From CAZAIO01 sp964485235 (GTDB lineage Bacteria; Chloroflexota; Dehalococcoidia; GIF9; UBA5629), in the NCBI GenBank assembly GCA_964485235.1, contig CAZAIO010000112.1, positions 1-8,452 of the forward strand: 8,452 bases of DNA, given 5' to 3'. Every line of letters begins with the position of its first letter. Position 1 is the stretch's first letter. The notes under the pieces were generated by a model. That model saw nothing but the letters and a program-made list of their open reading frames with translations. It was not told the origin of the DNA and ran no database searches. Position numbers and translations under genes: made by a program. Positions 1-6,191 of this stretch are shown here, piece by piece.

Positions 1-2024
1 GTTTTACGGTCATGTCCTTCGAACACCTCTTTATCTTCCGATGTTGCACTCCATGTAGTACTCATATCGAGCAGGTTCACAAAGAAATCGTTCGACAGTG
101 TTCCGGGTCGCTTTGTGAAGACGCCGTGCTTTGTCTGTCCGAAATTGACATTCAGTACTCTCAGTCCGCCAATGAGAACTGTCATCTCAGGTGCGGTCAA
201 CGTCAGAAGCTGTGCACGATCAACCAGCAGTTCCTCTGACTTTACCGCGTATTTACCTTTCAAGTAGTTACGGAACCCGTCGGCAACCGGTTCAAGTACG
301 GCAAAGGATGCCGTATCGGTCTGCTCCGGCAAGGCGTCCATACGTCCCGGCGTAAATGGAACTCTAACTTCAAAACCGGCATCTTTTGCAGCTTTTTCAA
401 CGGCCGCACAACCTGCCAGAACGATCAGGTCAGCTATCGATATTTTTTTATTGCTGTTTTGCTTGCTGTTGAAATCACTCTGAATGCCTTCTAAAGCCTT
501 GAGCACCTTCGCCAGCCGGGTGGGCTCGTTAACTTCCCAGTCCTTCTGCGGTGCAAAGCGAATACGGGCACCATTAGCACCGCCACGCTTGTCTGAACCA
601 CGGAATGTAGACGCTGAAGCCCATGCAGTTGATACTAAATCCGATACTGATAAGCCGGAAGACAGTACTTTTTCTTTCAGTAAAGCGATATCCTTTGTAT
701 CGACCAGTTTATGATTGACAGCGGGGATGGGGTCCTGCCATATGAGTTCTTCTCCGGGGACCTCCGGTCCCAGGTATCGTGTGCGGGGACCCATGTCGCG
801 GTGTGTCAGTTTAAACCACGCCCGGGCAAATGCATCTGCAAGCTGGTCCGGATTTTCCAGAAAACGCCGTGAAATCTTTTCATAGACAGGATCGAACCTT
901 AAAGCAAGATCGGTTGTCAGCATGGAAGGGGAACGGCTTTTCGACGGGTCATGCGGGTCAGGGACAGTACCTTCGGCTGCATTATCCTGCGGCTTCCACT
1001 GGAACGCACCTGCCGGGCTTTTGGTCAGTTCCCATTCGAGGCCGAACAGGTTCTGTAAGAAATTGTTGCTCCATTGTGTCGGCGTCTGTGTCCAGATAAC
1101 CTCCGGTCCGCCGCTGATAGCATCGTTGCCTTTGCCGGTCCCGAATTTGCTCTTCCAGCCCAGTCCCTGCTCCTCGATATCGGCAGCTTCCGGTTCCGGT
1201 CCCACAAGTGCCGGATCACCGGCACCATGGGTCTTGCCGAAGGCGTGTCCACCCGCGATTAACGCTACCGTTTCCTCGTCATTCATTGCCATGCGGGCAA
1301 AGACCTCACGTATATCCCGAGCTGCAGCTACCGGGTCAGGGTTGCCGTTAGGTCCCTCAGGGTTTACGTAAATCAAGCCCATTTGCACAGCAGCGAGCGG
1401 ATTATCGAGGTCCCTGTCGCCTGAATAGCGTTTGTCACCCAGCCATTCGCTCTCGGCTCCCCAGTAAATATCCTTCTCCGGCTCCCAGATATCCTCACGA
1501 CCTCCGGCATAACCAAACGTCTTGAAACCCATTGATTCCAGGGCGACATTTCCAGCGAGTATCATCAAATCTCCCCAGGAAATCTTACGACCATACTTTT
1601 TCTTTACCGGCCAGAGCAAACGACGTGCTTTATCAAGGTTCGCATTATCAGGCCAGCTGTTAAGCGGTGCAAAACGCTGGCTGCCGTTACCCGCACCTCC
1701 CCGTCCATCGCCCATCCGGTATGTTCCAGCGCTGTGCCATGCCATACGAATAAATAGAGGTCCATAGTGTCCAAAGTCCGCCGGCCACCAGTCCTGAGAA
1801 TTCGTCATCAATTCGAGAAGGTCTTTTTTTACAGCCTCCAATTCGAGACTATTAAACTCTTTAGCGTAATTGAAATCTTTGTCCATTGGATTGGACTTTG
1901 AAGAACGCTGACGCAGTATATCGAGATTCAACTGGTTAGGCCACCAGTCCCTGTTCGTCGTGCCGCCGCTGGCAGTGTGTATGTAATCCATGCTCTTTCC
2001 CGGAGCATTGTTATCTTCACTCAT
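1..2024 (-). CDS. katG: Catalase-peroxidase KatG, partial (C-terminus beyond the left edge)
   Basis: Haem enzyme that removes hydrogen peroxide by catalase and peroxidase activity, normally a cytoplasmic homodimer. I translated the minus strand from 2024 and found 674 uninterrupted residues; the family is usually about 720-740, so roughly 50-60 residues are missing. Visible landmarks: distal Arg93, Trp96 and His97 in RMAWHSAGTYR; Tyr219 (GLIYVNPEGP) and Met245 (ARMAMNDEE), which with Trp96 form the Met-Tyr-Trp adduct needed for catalase activity; proximal His260 (AGGHAFGKTHGA) with Trp311 and Asp372; and the mobile Arg409 (HRDMGP). The degenerate second peroxidase-like domain follows (FRGSDKRGGANGARIRF). 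Gly305 stands where M. tuberculosis has Ser315. The ATG at 2024 follows GAGGGGAGGA at good spacing. It lies downstream of the perR-desulforedoxin pair on the same strand, 316 bases away, so it probably has its own promoter. Identification is very secure. Confidence 0.97.
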   Translation of the reverse strand, partial: MSEDNNAPGKSMDYIHTASGGTTNRDWWPNQLNLDILRQRSSKSNPMDKDFNYAKEFNSLELEAVKKDLLELMTNSQDWWPADFGHYGPLFIRMAWHSAGTYRMGDGRGGAGNGSQRFAPLNSWPDNANLDKARRLLWPVKKKYGRKISWGDLMILAGNVALESMGFKTFGYAGGREDIWEPEKDIYWGAESEWLGDKRYSGDRDLDNPLAAVQMGLIYVNPEGPNGNPDPVAAARDIREVFARMAMNDEETVALIAGGHAFGKTHGAGDPALVGPEPEAADIEEQGLGWKSKFGTGKGNDAISGGPEVIWTQTPTQWSNNFLQNLFGLEWELTKSPAGAFQWKPQDNAAEGTVPDPHDPSKSRSPSMLTTDLALRFDPVYEKISRRFLENPDQLADAFARAWFKLTHRDMGPRTRYLGPEVPGEELIWQDPIPAVNHKLVDTKDIALLKEKVLSSGLSVSDLVSTAWASASTFRGSDKRGGANGARIRFAPQKDWEVNEPTRLAKVLKALEGIQSDFNSKQNSNKKISIADLIVLAGCAAVEKAAKDAGFEVRVPFTPGRMDALPEQTDTASFAVLEPVADGFRNYLKGKYAVKSEELLVDRAQLLTLTAPEMTVLIGGLRVLNVNFGQTKHGVFTKRPGTLSNDFFVNLLDMSTTWSATSEDKEVFEGHDRK

Positions 2025-2087
2025 TGTATTTCCTCCCCTCCTTTTTCGAAATTTCACACTATTTTGATATGAATTAAAAGGTAACTG

Positions 2088-2107
2088 TTTAATTAAATTT
2101 AATTAAA
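2088..2107. repeat. Tandem palindrome TTTAATTAAA x2 upstream of katG
   Basis: The 10-base palindrome TTTAATTAAA occurs twice without a gap, at 2088-2097 and 2098-2107, about 65-85 bases upstream of the katG start and overlapping the candidate -10 element. AT-rich inverted repeats overlapping a promoter are typical of Fur/PerR-family operators. Here it fits the B. subtilis PerR consensus only partly (about 9 of 14 informative positions in a 7-1-7 layout), and low-complexity AT sequence raises such scores by chance. Confidence 0.35.
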
Positions 2108-2124
2108 TTATCGATTGTCTTCAA
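2096..2124 (-). promoter_or_regulatory. Candidate katG promoter
   Basis: On the minus strand, TTGAAG (2119-2124) and TAAATT (2096-2101) are 17 bases apart, which fits sigma-70 spacing with imperfect hexamers. The resulting leader to the katG ATG would be about 65 bases. The overlap of the -10 element with the TTTAATTAAA tandem palindrome would allow repression. Prediction by eye only; the AT-rich surroundings permit alternatives. Confidence 0.3.
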
Positions 2125-2340
2125 TAAATGACAGGTAGTATATGCTTCCACAATAAATTTTCTAACAATCTATCCCGTACCTCCTGCGAAATGCAGCATG
2201 TATCAATAACCAGCAATTACATTATCAACCGGACATAGAAGAAATGCAATAACCTGATAGAAGCTTATTATGTTCCGTATATATTCTTTATATGATATAA
2301 AACTTACCGGAGATCTCGCTAATCCGAAAACCGCTTTTGA

Positions 2341-2466
2341 TTACCCCTCAATTTTCACCATATCCTCCCCACAGCAGACCAGTGTCCCTCCTCCGGCCTT
2401 TGTTACGGTAACTTCGTTTCCGCATATATTGCACCGGTATTTTTCACCTGTTTTCTTGACTGCCAT
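2341..2466 (-). CDS. Desulforedoxin-like small rubredoxin-type iron protein (41 aa)
   Basis: Small cytoplasmic FeCys4 electron carrier of the desulforedoxin family, equivalent to the N-terminal domain of desulfoferrodoxin (2Fe superoxide reductase). The 41-residue product has Cys12 and Cys15 in YRCNICGNEV and the adjacent pair Cys31-Cys32 in GGGTLVCCGEDM. This CxxC...CC spacing and the GGGTLVCCGEDM block are characteristic of the family, and about 36-40 residues is its normal size. There is no superoxide reductase catalytic domain downstream: the frame ends in TAA at 2341. The ATG is preceded by AAAGGAGGAAACAA, a strong ribosome binding site that overlaps the stop of the perR-like gene 12 bases upstream, so the two genes probably form one operon with translational coupling. 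The likely role is electron transfer to a peroxide- or superoxide-reducing enzyme, or a regulatory iron role; the partner is not in the window. Confidence 0.92.
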   Translation of the reverse strand: MAVKKTGEKYRCNICGNEVTVTKAGGGTLVCCGEDMVKIEG

Positions 2467-2478
2467 TTGTTTCCTCCT

Positions 2479-2859
2479 TTACCTTTTTTTGCATTCTTTA
2501 CATATTCCCCTGAATTCAAGTTGATGATACCGAATTTCGTGTCCCGTTCTATTCGCGGCATGCCGATCCAATTCCTTATCAACCGGCATATCTATATCAC
2601 TCACCTGTCCGCACCTTTCGCAGCGGAAGTGATAGTGATTGTCCTGCCTTGATTCGAATCGACTTACCGTGCCGCTGAGATTCAATTCGGAAATCATACC
2701 CGTATCACGTAAAATCTTGAGGTTGCGATACACCGTGCCCTTGCTGATGTTGGGTATCAACGTCCGTACCTTTTCATATATCCAGTCGGCATCAGGGTGT
2801 GAAGTCGTGCCTCTTAATACGTTAATAATAGCCTGTCTCTGTCTGCAATCTTTATGCAT
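2479..2859 (-). CDS. perR: Fur-family peroxide-responsive repressor, PerR-like
   Basis: DNA-binding metalloregulator of 126 residues, predicted to repress peroxide-defence genes until its iron site is oxidised. The winged-helix domain covers about residues 5-70, with the recognition helix in ISKGTVYRNLKIL (38-50). The dimerisation and metal domain follows. Aligned without gaps to B. subtilis PerR (offset 16), the structural zinc ligands are Cys80, Cys83, Cys120 and Cys123, and the sensing site is His21, Glu69, His75, His77 and Asp88. Asp88 matches Asp104, which favours peroxide sensing over Fur-like behaviour, whereas Glu69 replaces Asp85, a Fur-like choice. It is shorter than Bacillus PerR at the N-terminus. 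The ATG at 2859 has no clear Shine-Dalgarno sequence, so the start is less certain than the identity; no better start is visible upstream in frame. It is first in an operon with the desulforedoxin-like gene, near katG. A zinc- or iron-responsive Fur relative is the alternative. Confidence 0.88.
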   Translation of the reverse strand: MHKDCRQRQAIINVLRGTTSHPDADWIYEKVRTLIPNISKGTVYRNLKILRDTGMISELNLSGTVSRFESRQDNHYHFRCERCGQVSDIDMPVDKELDRHAANRTGHEIRYHQLEFRGICKECKKR

Positions 2860-2869
2860 GACAATATTG

Positions 2870-2900
2870 ATAATAGTTCTTGCTATTATGCTAGCAATAG
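2870..2900. promoter_or_regulatory. Candidate PerR operator: three half-sites at 13-base steps
   Basis: On the plus strand, ATAATAG (2870-2876) and CTATTAT (2883-2889) form a perfect inverted repeat with a 6-base gap, and AATAG (2896-2900) is a further inverted partner of CTATT. The half-site starts at 2870, 2883 and 2896 are exactly 13 bases apart. TTGCTA/TAGCAA (2880-2885 and 2892-2897) gives an overlapping second symmetry. The block lies just downstream of the perR promoter, where autorepression would be expected. A 7-1-7 reading at 2862-2876 matches the B. subtilis PerR box at about 9 of 14 positions, so the identity of the binding protein is inferred from position. Confidence 0.5.
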
Positions 2901-2907
2901 GGGATAA

Positions 2908-2935
2908 ATAATACTGTAACTTTAGTCGCAGTCAA
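2908..2935 (-). promoter_or_regulatory. perR operon promoter
   Basis: On the minus strand, TTGACT (2930-2935) and TATTAT (2908-2913) are separated by 16 bases, each one or two changes from the sigma-70 consensus. Transcription would start near 2901 and give a leader of about 40 bases before the perR ATG. The palindromic half-sites begin exactly at the predicted start region. Confidence 0.55.
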
Positions 2936-3252
2936 TAAAACTGTATAAGGTATAAATAGTAATGCTATCGCTTCAACCAGGAGGATGTGAGAGACGGATA
3001 AATTTACATAATATGTTGTCACTAAAACACGCAACAGCGAACGCTTCATCTGCCGGAAAAATTCAGGTGAACAATATAATCAATCATATAGTGTAGTTTT
3101 TTAATGTATACCATGTTACAATTTCGATTGCGGCTATGCCTGTCAAAAGGCGACTGAGCATATTTGTAACCGGACTATACAATATCCGCAGCAGGTAAAT
3201 TAAAAGTTTGTATTTTAGCTATTATCAATTCAGCAAAAGGGGTTACTGAAAA

Positions 3253-4638
3253 ATGATTGAACTATTGAATTTATGCGGTTTCGAAGAAGAGGAAATCGAG
3301 AGAGAGTTGCCAGGAATACGCAGAGCATTCGACAGGTTGGGTATTAGCGCTGACGATATCGGGAATGGAAAACAAAGGCTAAAAAAATATTACGACATAG
3401 AATTAAAGGGAGTACGGAAGATATTCCGTTTAGCAGTAAAAGAACTGGTCGATGCGGTGCTTGTAAAAGAAGAAGGTGATAAGAAGATTATCTACGGATT
3501 CATGGCTCCGGGCGTCGATTTGATATGTTCGGCATTAGTATCCGGGTCCGATAAAGTTTTTGCCATCAGTCAGTCCTGGGCATTTCAAATAGTATATGGC
3601 TGTATCTTCGGTAAAATTGTCCCTGTCATCGAAGCTGCAGAGAATAAATGGCTTAAAGCAGGACTGATGGCTCATTGTGGCAATGTAAAGACACTTGCAG
3701 GTTCGATTATTAATGGCTTTTTCCCGAAACCTGACCTGCTGATAACCGCAGGTTTTCTCTGTGAAACAGCTCCGAAAACACTCGAAATATTGCATGAACT
3801 CTATGATATACCGGTATGGTATATCGATACCTGTAAAGACAGAGAGTCATGCGAATACCCTGAGCCGATAGACCGAATTGCAGGCTTAACTGCGATAAGC
3901 CTGAGAATGCTCGTGGAAAAAATCCGGGAGGTAACCGGCGTCGAGATAAATGACGGCATGTTAAATGATGTCATGGAAGCCAAGGGCAAGCTCGGTAATG
4001 CGCTGGGCAGGTTGAGAGAACTTGTCAGGAGCAGCGATCCCTTGCCGCTAAGCCCCACTCATGAAAATTTATGGATGTGCCTCAATTCACTAACGTTGAG
4101 TATCGACGGTATTGCCGAAGCAACAGAAGTAATCAACTCGCTTTACGATGAGTTGCGGCAAAGGGTCGATAAAGGAATTGGCGTAGTTGAGAAAGGGGCT
4201 CCAAGAGTACTTGCAATCCTTCCAGCCGGACAAACAGACCCCAGACTGGAACATCTGGCATGTGAGGTCGGTATAGCGATCGTTGCTCTCGATACGAATA
4301 CACCGGCCCCTTTCAAAAAGACATCGGAAAACCTTTACATGAAATTTGGACTCCAGTTAGAACAGGCCCCGCTCGATTTAACCATTGCAGGAAGGATTCC
4401 CTCCATTATTGAACAATGTAAAAATTTTCATATCGATGGTGTTCTGGATCGATATCATGTCGGGTGCCGTACGGTTGTTGCCGACGCTTTGATTATCAGC
4501 GAGGCAATAAAAAAAGAATTAGGGTTACCTGTGTTGGTAATGGAATGGGAAAACTTCGACCCGCGTGCTTATAACCATGTGCAGTTCAAACGCAGACTGG
4601 AAGTATTCAAATCGATGATGGCAAAAAGCTCTTCCTGA
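3253..4638 (+). CDS. 2-hydroxyacyl-CoA dehydratase / benzoyl-CoA reductase family subunit (HgdB-like)
   Basis: A 461-residue protein of the family that includes the D-component of 2-hydroxyglutaryl-CoA dehydratase and benzoyl-CoA reductase BcrB/BcrC. These subunits hold an oxygen-sensitive [4Fe-4S] cluster and perform radical dehydration or reduction after one-electron activation by an ATP-dependent activator. Family hallmarks: the middle block LLITAGFLCETAPKTLEIL (162-180) followed by IPVWYIDTC (186-194), and the C-terminal block DGVLDRYHVGCRTVVADALI (395-414), then GLPVLVMEWENFDPRAYN (424-441). Cys142, Cys170 and Cys405 are the likeliest cluster ligands by position; Cys194 and Cys200 are further candidates. 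No second subunit and no activator ATPase are beside it, which is odd because characterised enzymes are heterodimers encoded with the activator. The substrate cannot be assigned. It is divergent from perR and shares an 11-base upstream motif with it. The ATG follows AAAAGGGG at rather long spacing. Confidence 0.85.
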   Translation: MIELLNLCGFEEEEIERELPGIRRAFDRLGISADDIGNGKQRLKKYYDIELKGVRKIFRLAVKELVDAVLVKEEGDKKIIYGFMAPGVDLICSALVSGSDKVFAISQSWAFQIVYGCIFGKIVPVIEAAENKWLKAGLMAHCGNVKTLAGSIINGFFPKPDLLITAGFLCETAPKTLEILHELYDIPVWYIDTCKDRESCEYPEPIDRIAGLTAISLRMLVEKIREVTGVEINDGMLNDVMEAKGKLGNALGRLRELVRSSDPLPLSPTHENLWMCLNSLTLSIDGIAEATEVINSLYDELRQRVDKGIGVVEKGAPRVLAILPAGQTDPRLEHLACEVGIAIVALDTNTPAPFKKTSENLYMKFGLQLEQAPLDLTIAGRIPSIIEQCKNFHIDGVLDRYHVGCRTVVADALIISEAIKKELGLPVLVMEWENFDPRAYNHVQFKRRLEVFKSMMAKSSS

Positions 4639-4880
4639 ACATGCTTATTCCCTGACAATTCAGGTCATCAATAGCCGTACCCCAAGATTTTATAACGTGC
4701 TGATGCTATTTTTTTATGTGTTATGCGCACAGGCGCCCGTACTACTATGTCAGTCTCATCTGTGAGCAGCAGTCAACCGCAAAAATCGCAAGTCTAACTC
4801 TTGCAGAGTGATACGAGAGCAAAGCCCCTCAATTTAATTAATCTTATTTATTCAAGATTGATGAATAGATCGGGATATCT
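4639..4880. other. Convergent intergenic region with weak hairpins
   Basis: This gap lies between the 3' ends of the dehydratase-like gene and the bacterioferritin gene. Short inverted repeats are visible: CCTGA/TCAGG (4651-4664), ACTCT/AGAGT (4797-4809) and AATCTT/AAGATT (4840-4859). GATCGG/CCGATC (4868-4890) spans the bacterioferritin stop codon. None has a stem of at least 7 pairs followed by a T-run, so I do not call a terminator. A run of seven T at about 4709-4715 has no stem before it. Confidence 0.4.
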
Positions 4881-5348
4881 TTATCCGATCTGACGAGAGA
4901 GAAATATCTGAACTCCCATTTGTTCAATCTGATCCTGGACTTCCTCAATATCGTCTATATGTTTGTCTTCGTCATTGAGAATGCCCTCCAATACCTCACG
5001 TGTAGCAAAATCTCTGGCCTCGCCACATACCACTATACCCGTATTGTAAGCCTTGATAGCATCGCTTTCCAGGACATTATCGCTGGCAAACATCTTGGGA
5101 ATATCTGCACCGATGTGCATTTTCCTGAGTTCACTAACGACGGGGATGCCTTCAAGAAACAAAATACGTTCGATAAGCTTTTCAGCGTGTTTCATCTCTT
5201 CTATGGCACGCTTCTGGATTTCTTCGCCGAGTTTATCGTATCCCCAGCTTTCACACATTTCAGCATGTACCATATACTGATTGATGGCGGTGAGTTCATC
5301 CGCTAATAAAGAGTTCAAAGTCGCAATAACCTTTTCTTCGCCTTTCAT
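4881..5348 (-). CDS. bfr: Bacterioferritin (haem-binding iron storage protein)
   Basis: A 155-residue subunit of the 24-mer iron storage cage in the cytoplasm, which oxidises Fe(II) at a diiron ferroxidase site and stores it as ferric mineral. Every ferroxidase ligand falls at the E. coli Bfr number: Glu18, Glu51, His54, Glu94, Glu127 and His130, with Tyr25 nearby. Met52, the axial haem ligand shared across the subunit interface, is present in the block EEMKHAEKLIERILFLEG, so this is a true bacterioferritin and not a ferritin. The full length is typical. The ATG at 5348 follows GAGAGGAG at good spacing. The gene faces the dehydratase-like gene and is about 2 kb from perR and katG, consistent with coordinated peroxide and iron handling: removing free iron limits Fenton chemistry. 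A promoter with a 10-base palindrome precedes it. No defects seen. Confidence 0.96.
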   Translation of the reverse strand: MKGEEKVIATLNSLLADELTAINQYMVHAEMCESWGYDKLGEEIQKRAIEEMKHAEKLIERILFLEGIPVVSELRKMHIGADIPKMFASDNVLESDAIKAYNTGIVVCGEARDFATREVLEGILNDEDKHIDDIEEVQDQIEQMGVQIFLSRQIG

Positions 5349-5738
5349 AGATATCTCCTCTCATTATTACAGTTACAACTACGCTTGATATTAAGAAATT
5401 CTACAATATTGTGCTTAATTTTGTAAACACATATTTATAGTGCCTTTATTAATATTAGAATATTTATTAGCGTCCTGTCTACTGCCGCAAATAAAATATT
5501 GATATGTGTTTATGCTCAGGTAATAAAAAACTGACTATAAAGATGGACCTTTTTCAACATCGGTAGCAAAGACATGGTTCAAGCGGGAAATGCATTCACC
5601 CGGCCCGGCATGCTATTTGTAACCTGCCTGCCCGGCCCGATTGTTGCCCCGATTATATCGGTTTACGTGTCCCCCGTCTTCGGCTGACCGTATCGTCTGT
5701 CAGGGACATCTGAGAACAGGTGACACCTTAAGAAAGTC
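5349..5738. other. Intergenic region upstream of bfr
   Basis: These 390 bases separate bfr from the frameshifted charged gene. The first 150 are AT-rich and carry the bfr ribosome binding site, promoter and palindromes (ACAATATTGT at 5403-5412; near-palindromic CTTGATATTAAG at 5384-5395). The remainder is more GC-rich, with GGCCCGGC-like runs at 5601-5638 and a small perfect repeat AGGTG/CACCT (5718-5728). I see no gene or RNA in it. Confidence 0.5.
5398..5427 (-). promoter_or_regulatory. Candidate bfr promoter with embedded palindrome
   Basis: On the minus strand, TTTACA (5422-5427) and TAGAAT (5398-5403) are 18 bases apart, close to the sigma-70 consensus. The perfect palindrome ACAATATTGT (5403-5412) lies between the two elements and touches the -10, a position suited to a repressor. 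The start site would be near 5391, about 43 bases before the ATG. ACAATATTG also occurs in the perR leader (2861-2869). Confidence 0.45.
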
Positions 5739-6012
5739 TTATTTGATTATTCGCTTGCTATCCTTGTGCTTTCTCGCCTCTTGCTCCTCGACTATCGCCT
5801 GTTCTTTGGCCAGATCGGTTTCCCTTCTCGCCTTGCTCCCTGGCAAATCGTGCCGGTTCTTCCGCAATGCGCTTTATTTCACGTTTGGATTCTCTTTCCT
5901 CTTGCCCTTTTTGAATCTTCTGCTCTCTGTCCAGTAGGGCCGATTCCTCGGCAGTATGCTCTTTTGCCTGTTCTTTAGCTTTTTGGAGTTGTTTCTCGGA
6001 GTCCATTATCAT
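5739..6012 (-). pseudogene. Small charged coiled-coil-like protein gene, probably frameshifted by one base
   Basis: I recognise no family. From the ATG at 6012 (or the in-frame ATG at 6006), preceded by AGAGAGGT, the frame encodes a Lys/Glu/Gln/Arg-rich, probably helical protein with no signal peptide or membrane segment. After residue 63 the composition changes abruptly to Gly/Arg/Ser-rich, and the unshifted frame stops at 5758 (84 aa). Dropping one G from the GGG run at 5822-5824 gives a continuation with the same composition (TDLAKEQAIVEEQEARKHK and onward) ending in TAA at 5739. The total is then 273 bases, or 90 residues. LAKEQA in the shifted part echoes KAKEQAKE near the start, which supports the shift. 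Either the gene is inactivated, or the extra G is a sequencing or assembly error. The function is unknown. Confidence 0.55.
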
Positions 6013-6172
6013 CTTACCTCTCTACTGGCTGATAGACCTTATCCCGGAATTAAAATTACCGGTATTTAAAGTACAGCCGTTAACTTTAGCACACTCCTTC
6101 GGTGACCTCTGTACAAACGGACCAGCCTGTTTTGATACCGGGTCGGGGGCGTCCAACCCCTGTGATGAGGTT

Positions 6173-6189
6173 GAATGTGAATCACATTC
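6173..6189. repeat. Inverted repeat GAATGTG-AAT-CACATTC
   Basis: Perfect 7-base arms with a 3-base centre. It sits directly at the border of the region that resembles the right window edge, three bases before the similarity starts at 6192. No T-run follows on either strand, so it is not an obvious intrinsic terminator. It could be an operator or the scar of a decayed element. Confidence 0.45.
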
Positions 6190-6191
6190 GG

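Larger units (their letters stand above)
2025..2340. other. Intergenic region between katG and the desulforedoxin-like gene
   Basis: No convincing gene is present in these 316 bases. The part nearest katG is very AT-rich and holds the katG ribosome binding site, a candidate promoter and a tandem palindrome. On the minus strand a perfect AGGAGGT (2179-2185) sits 10 bases before a TTG that opens a 15-codon frame (2121-2168). This could be a leader peptide or a relic, but nothing supports translation beyond the ribosome-binding-like sequence. Confidence 0.6.
2860..3252. other. Divergent intergenic region between perR and the dehydratase-like gene
   Basis: These 393 bases hold the perR promoter and operator-like half-sites at the left end and the upstream motif CTATTATCAAT (3219-3229) at the right end. 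AAAAGGGG at 3235-3242 is a plausible but slightly distant ribosome binding site for the gene at 3253. The central part (about 2950-3200) shows no reading frame, RNA gene or strong hairpin that I can support. A GGAGGATG at about 2981 opens only ATG followed directly by TGA. Confidence 0.6.

Noticed and set aside
922..1371. A 149-codon plus-strand open frame opposite katG
   Set aside because: The minus strand here encodes an uninterrupted KatG with all catalytic residues; the plus frame is Pro/Ser/Ala-rich antisense sequence with no motif.
2981..2990. GGAGGATG in the divergent intergenic region as a start site
   Set aside because: The ATG is followed directly by TGA, so nothing is encoded.
4868..4890. 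Hairpin GATCGG/CCGATC at the end of bfr as a terminator
   Set aside because: The stem is only 6 pairs, includes coding sequence, and is not followed by a T-run on the coding strand.
4920..5306. A 128-codon plus-strand open frame opposite bfr
   Set aside because: The bacterioferritin on the other strand is complete with every diiron ligand; this frame is its shadow.
6045..6062. CCGGAATT/AATTACCGG as a terminator or mobile-element end
   Set aside because: It has one bulged base, no T-run and no target duplication; it is upstream of the charged small gene, where a terminator is not expected.
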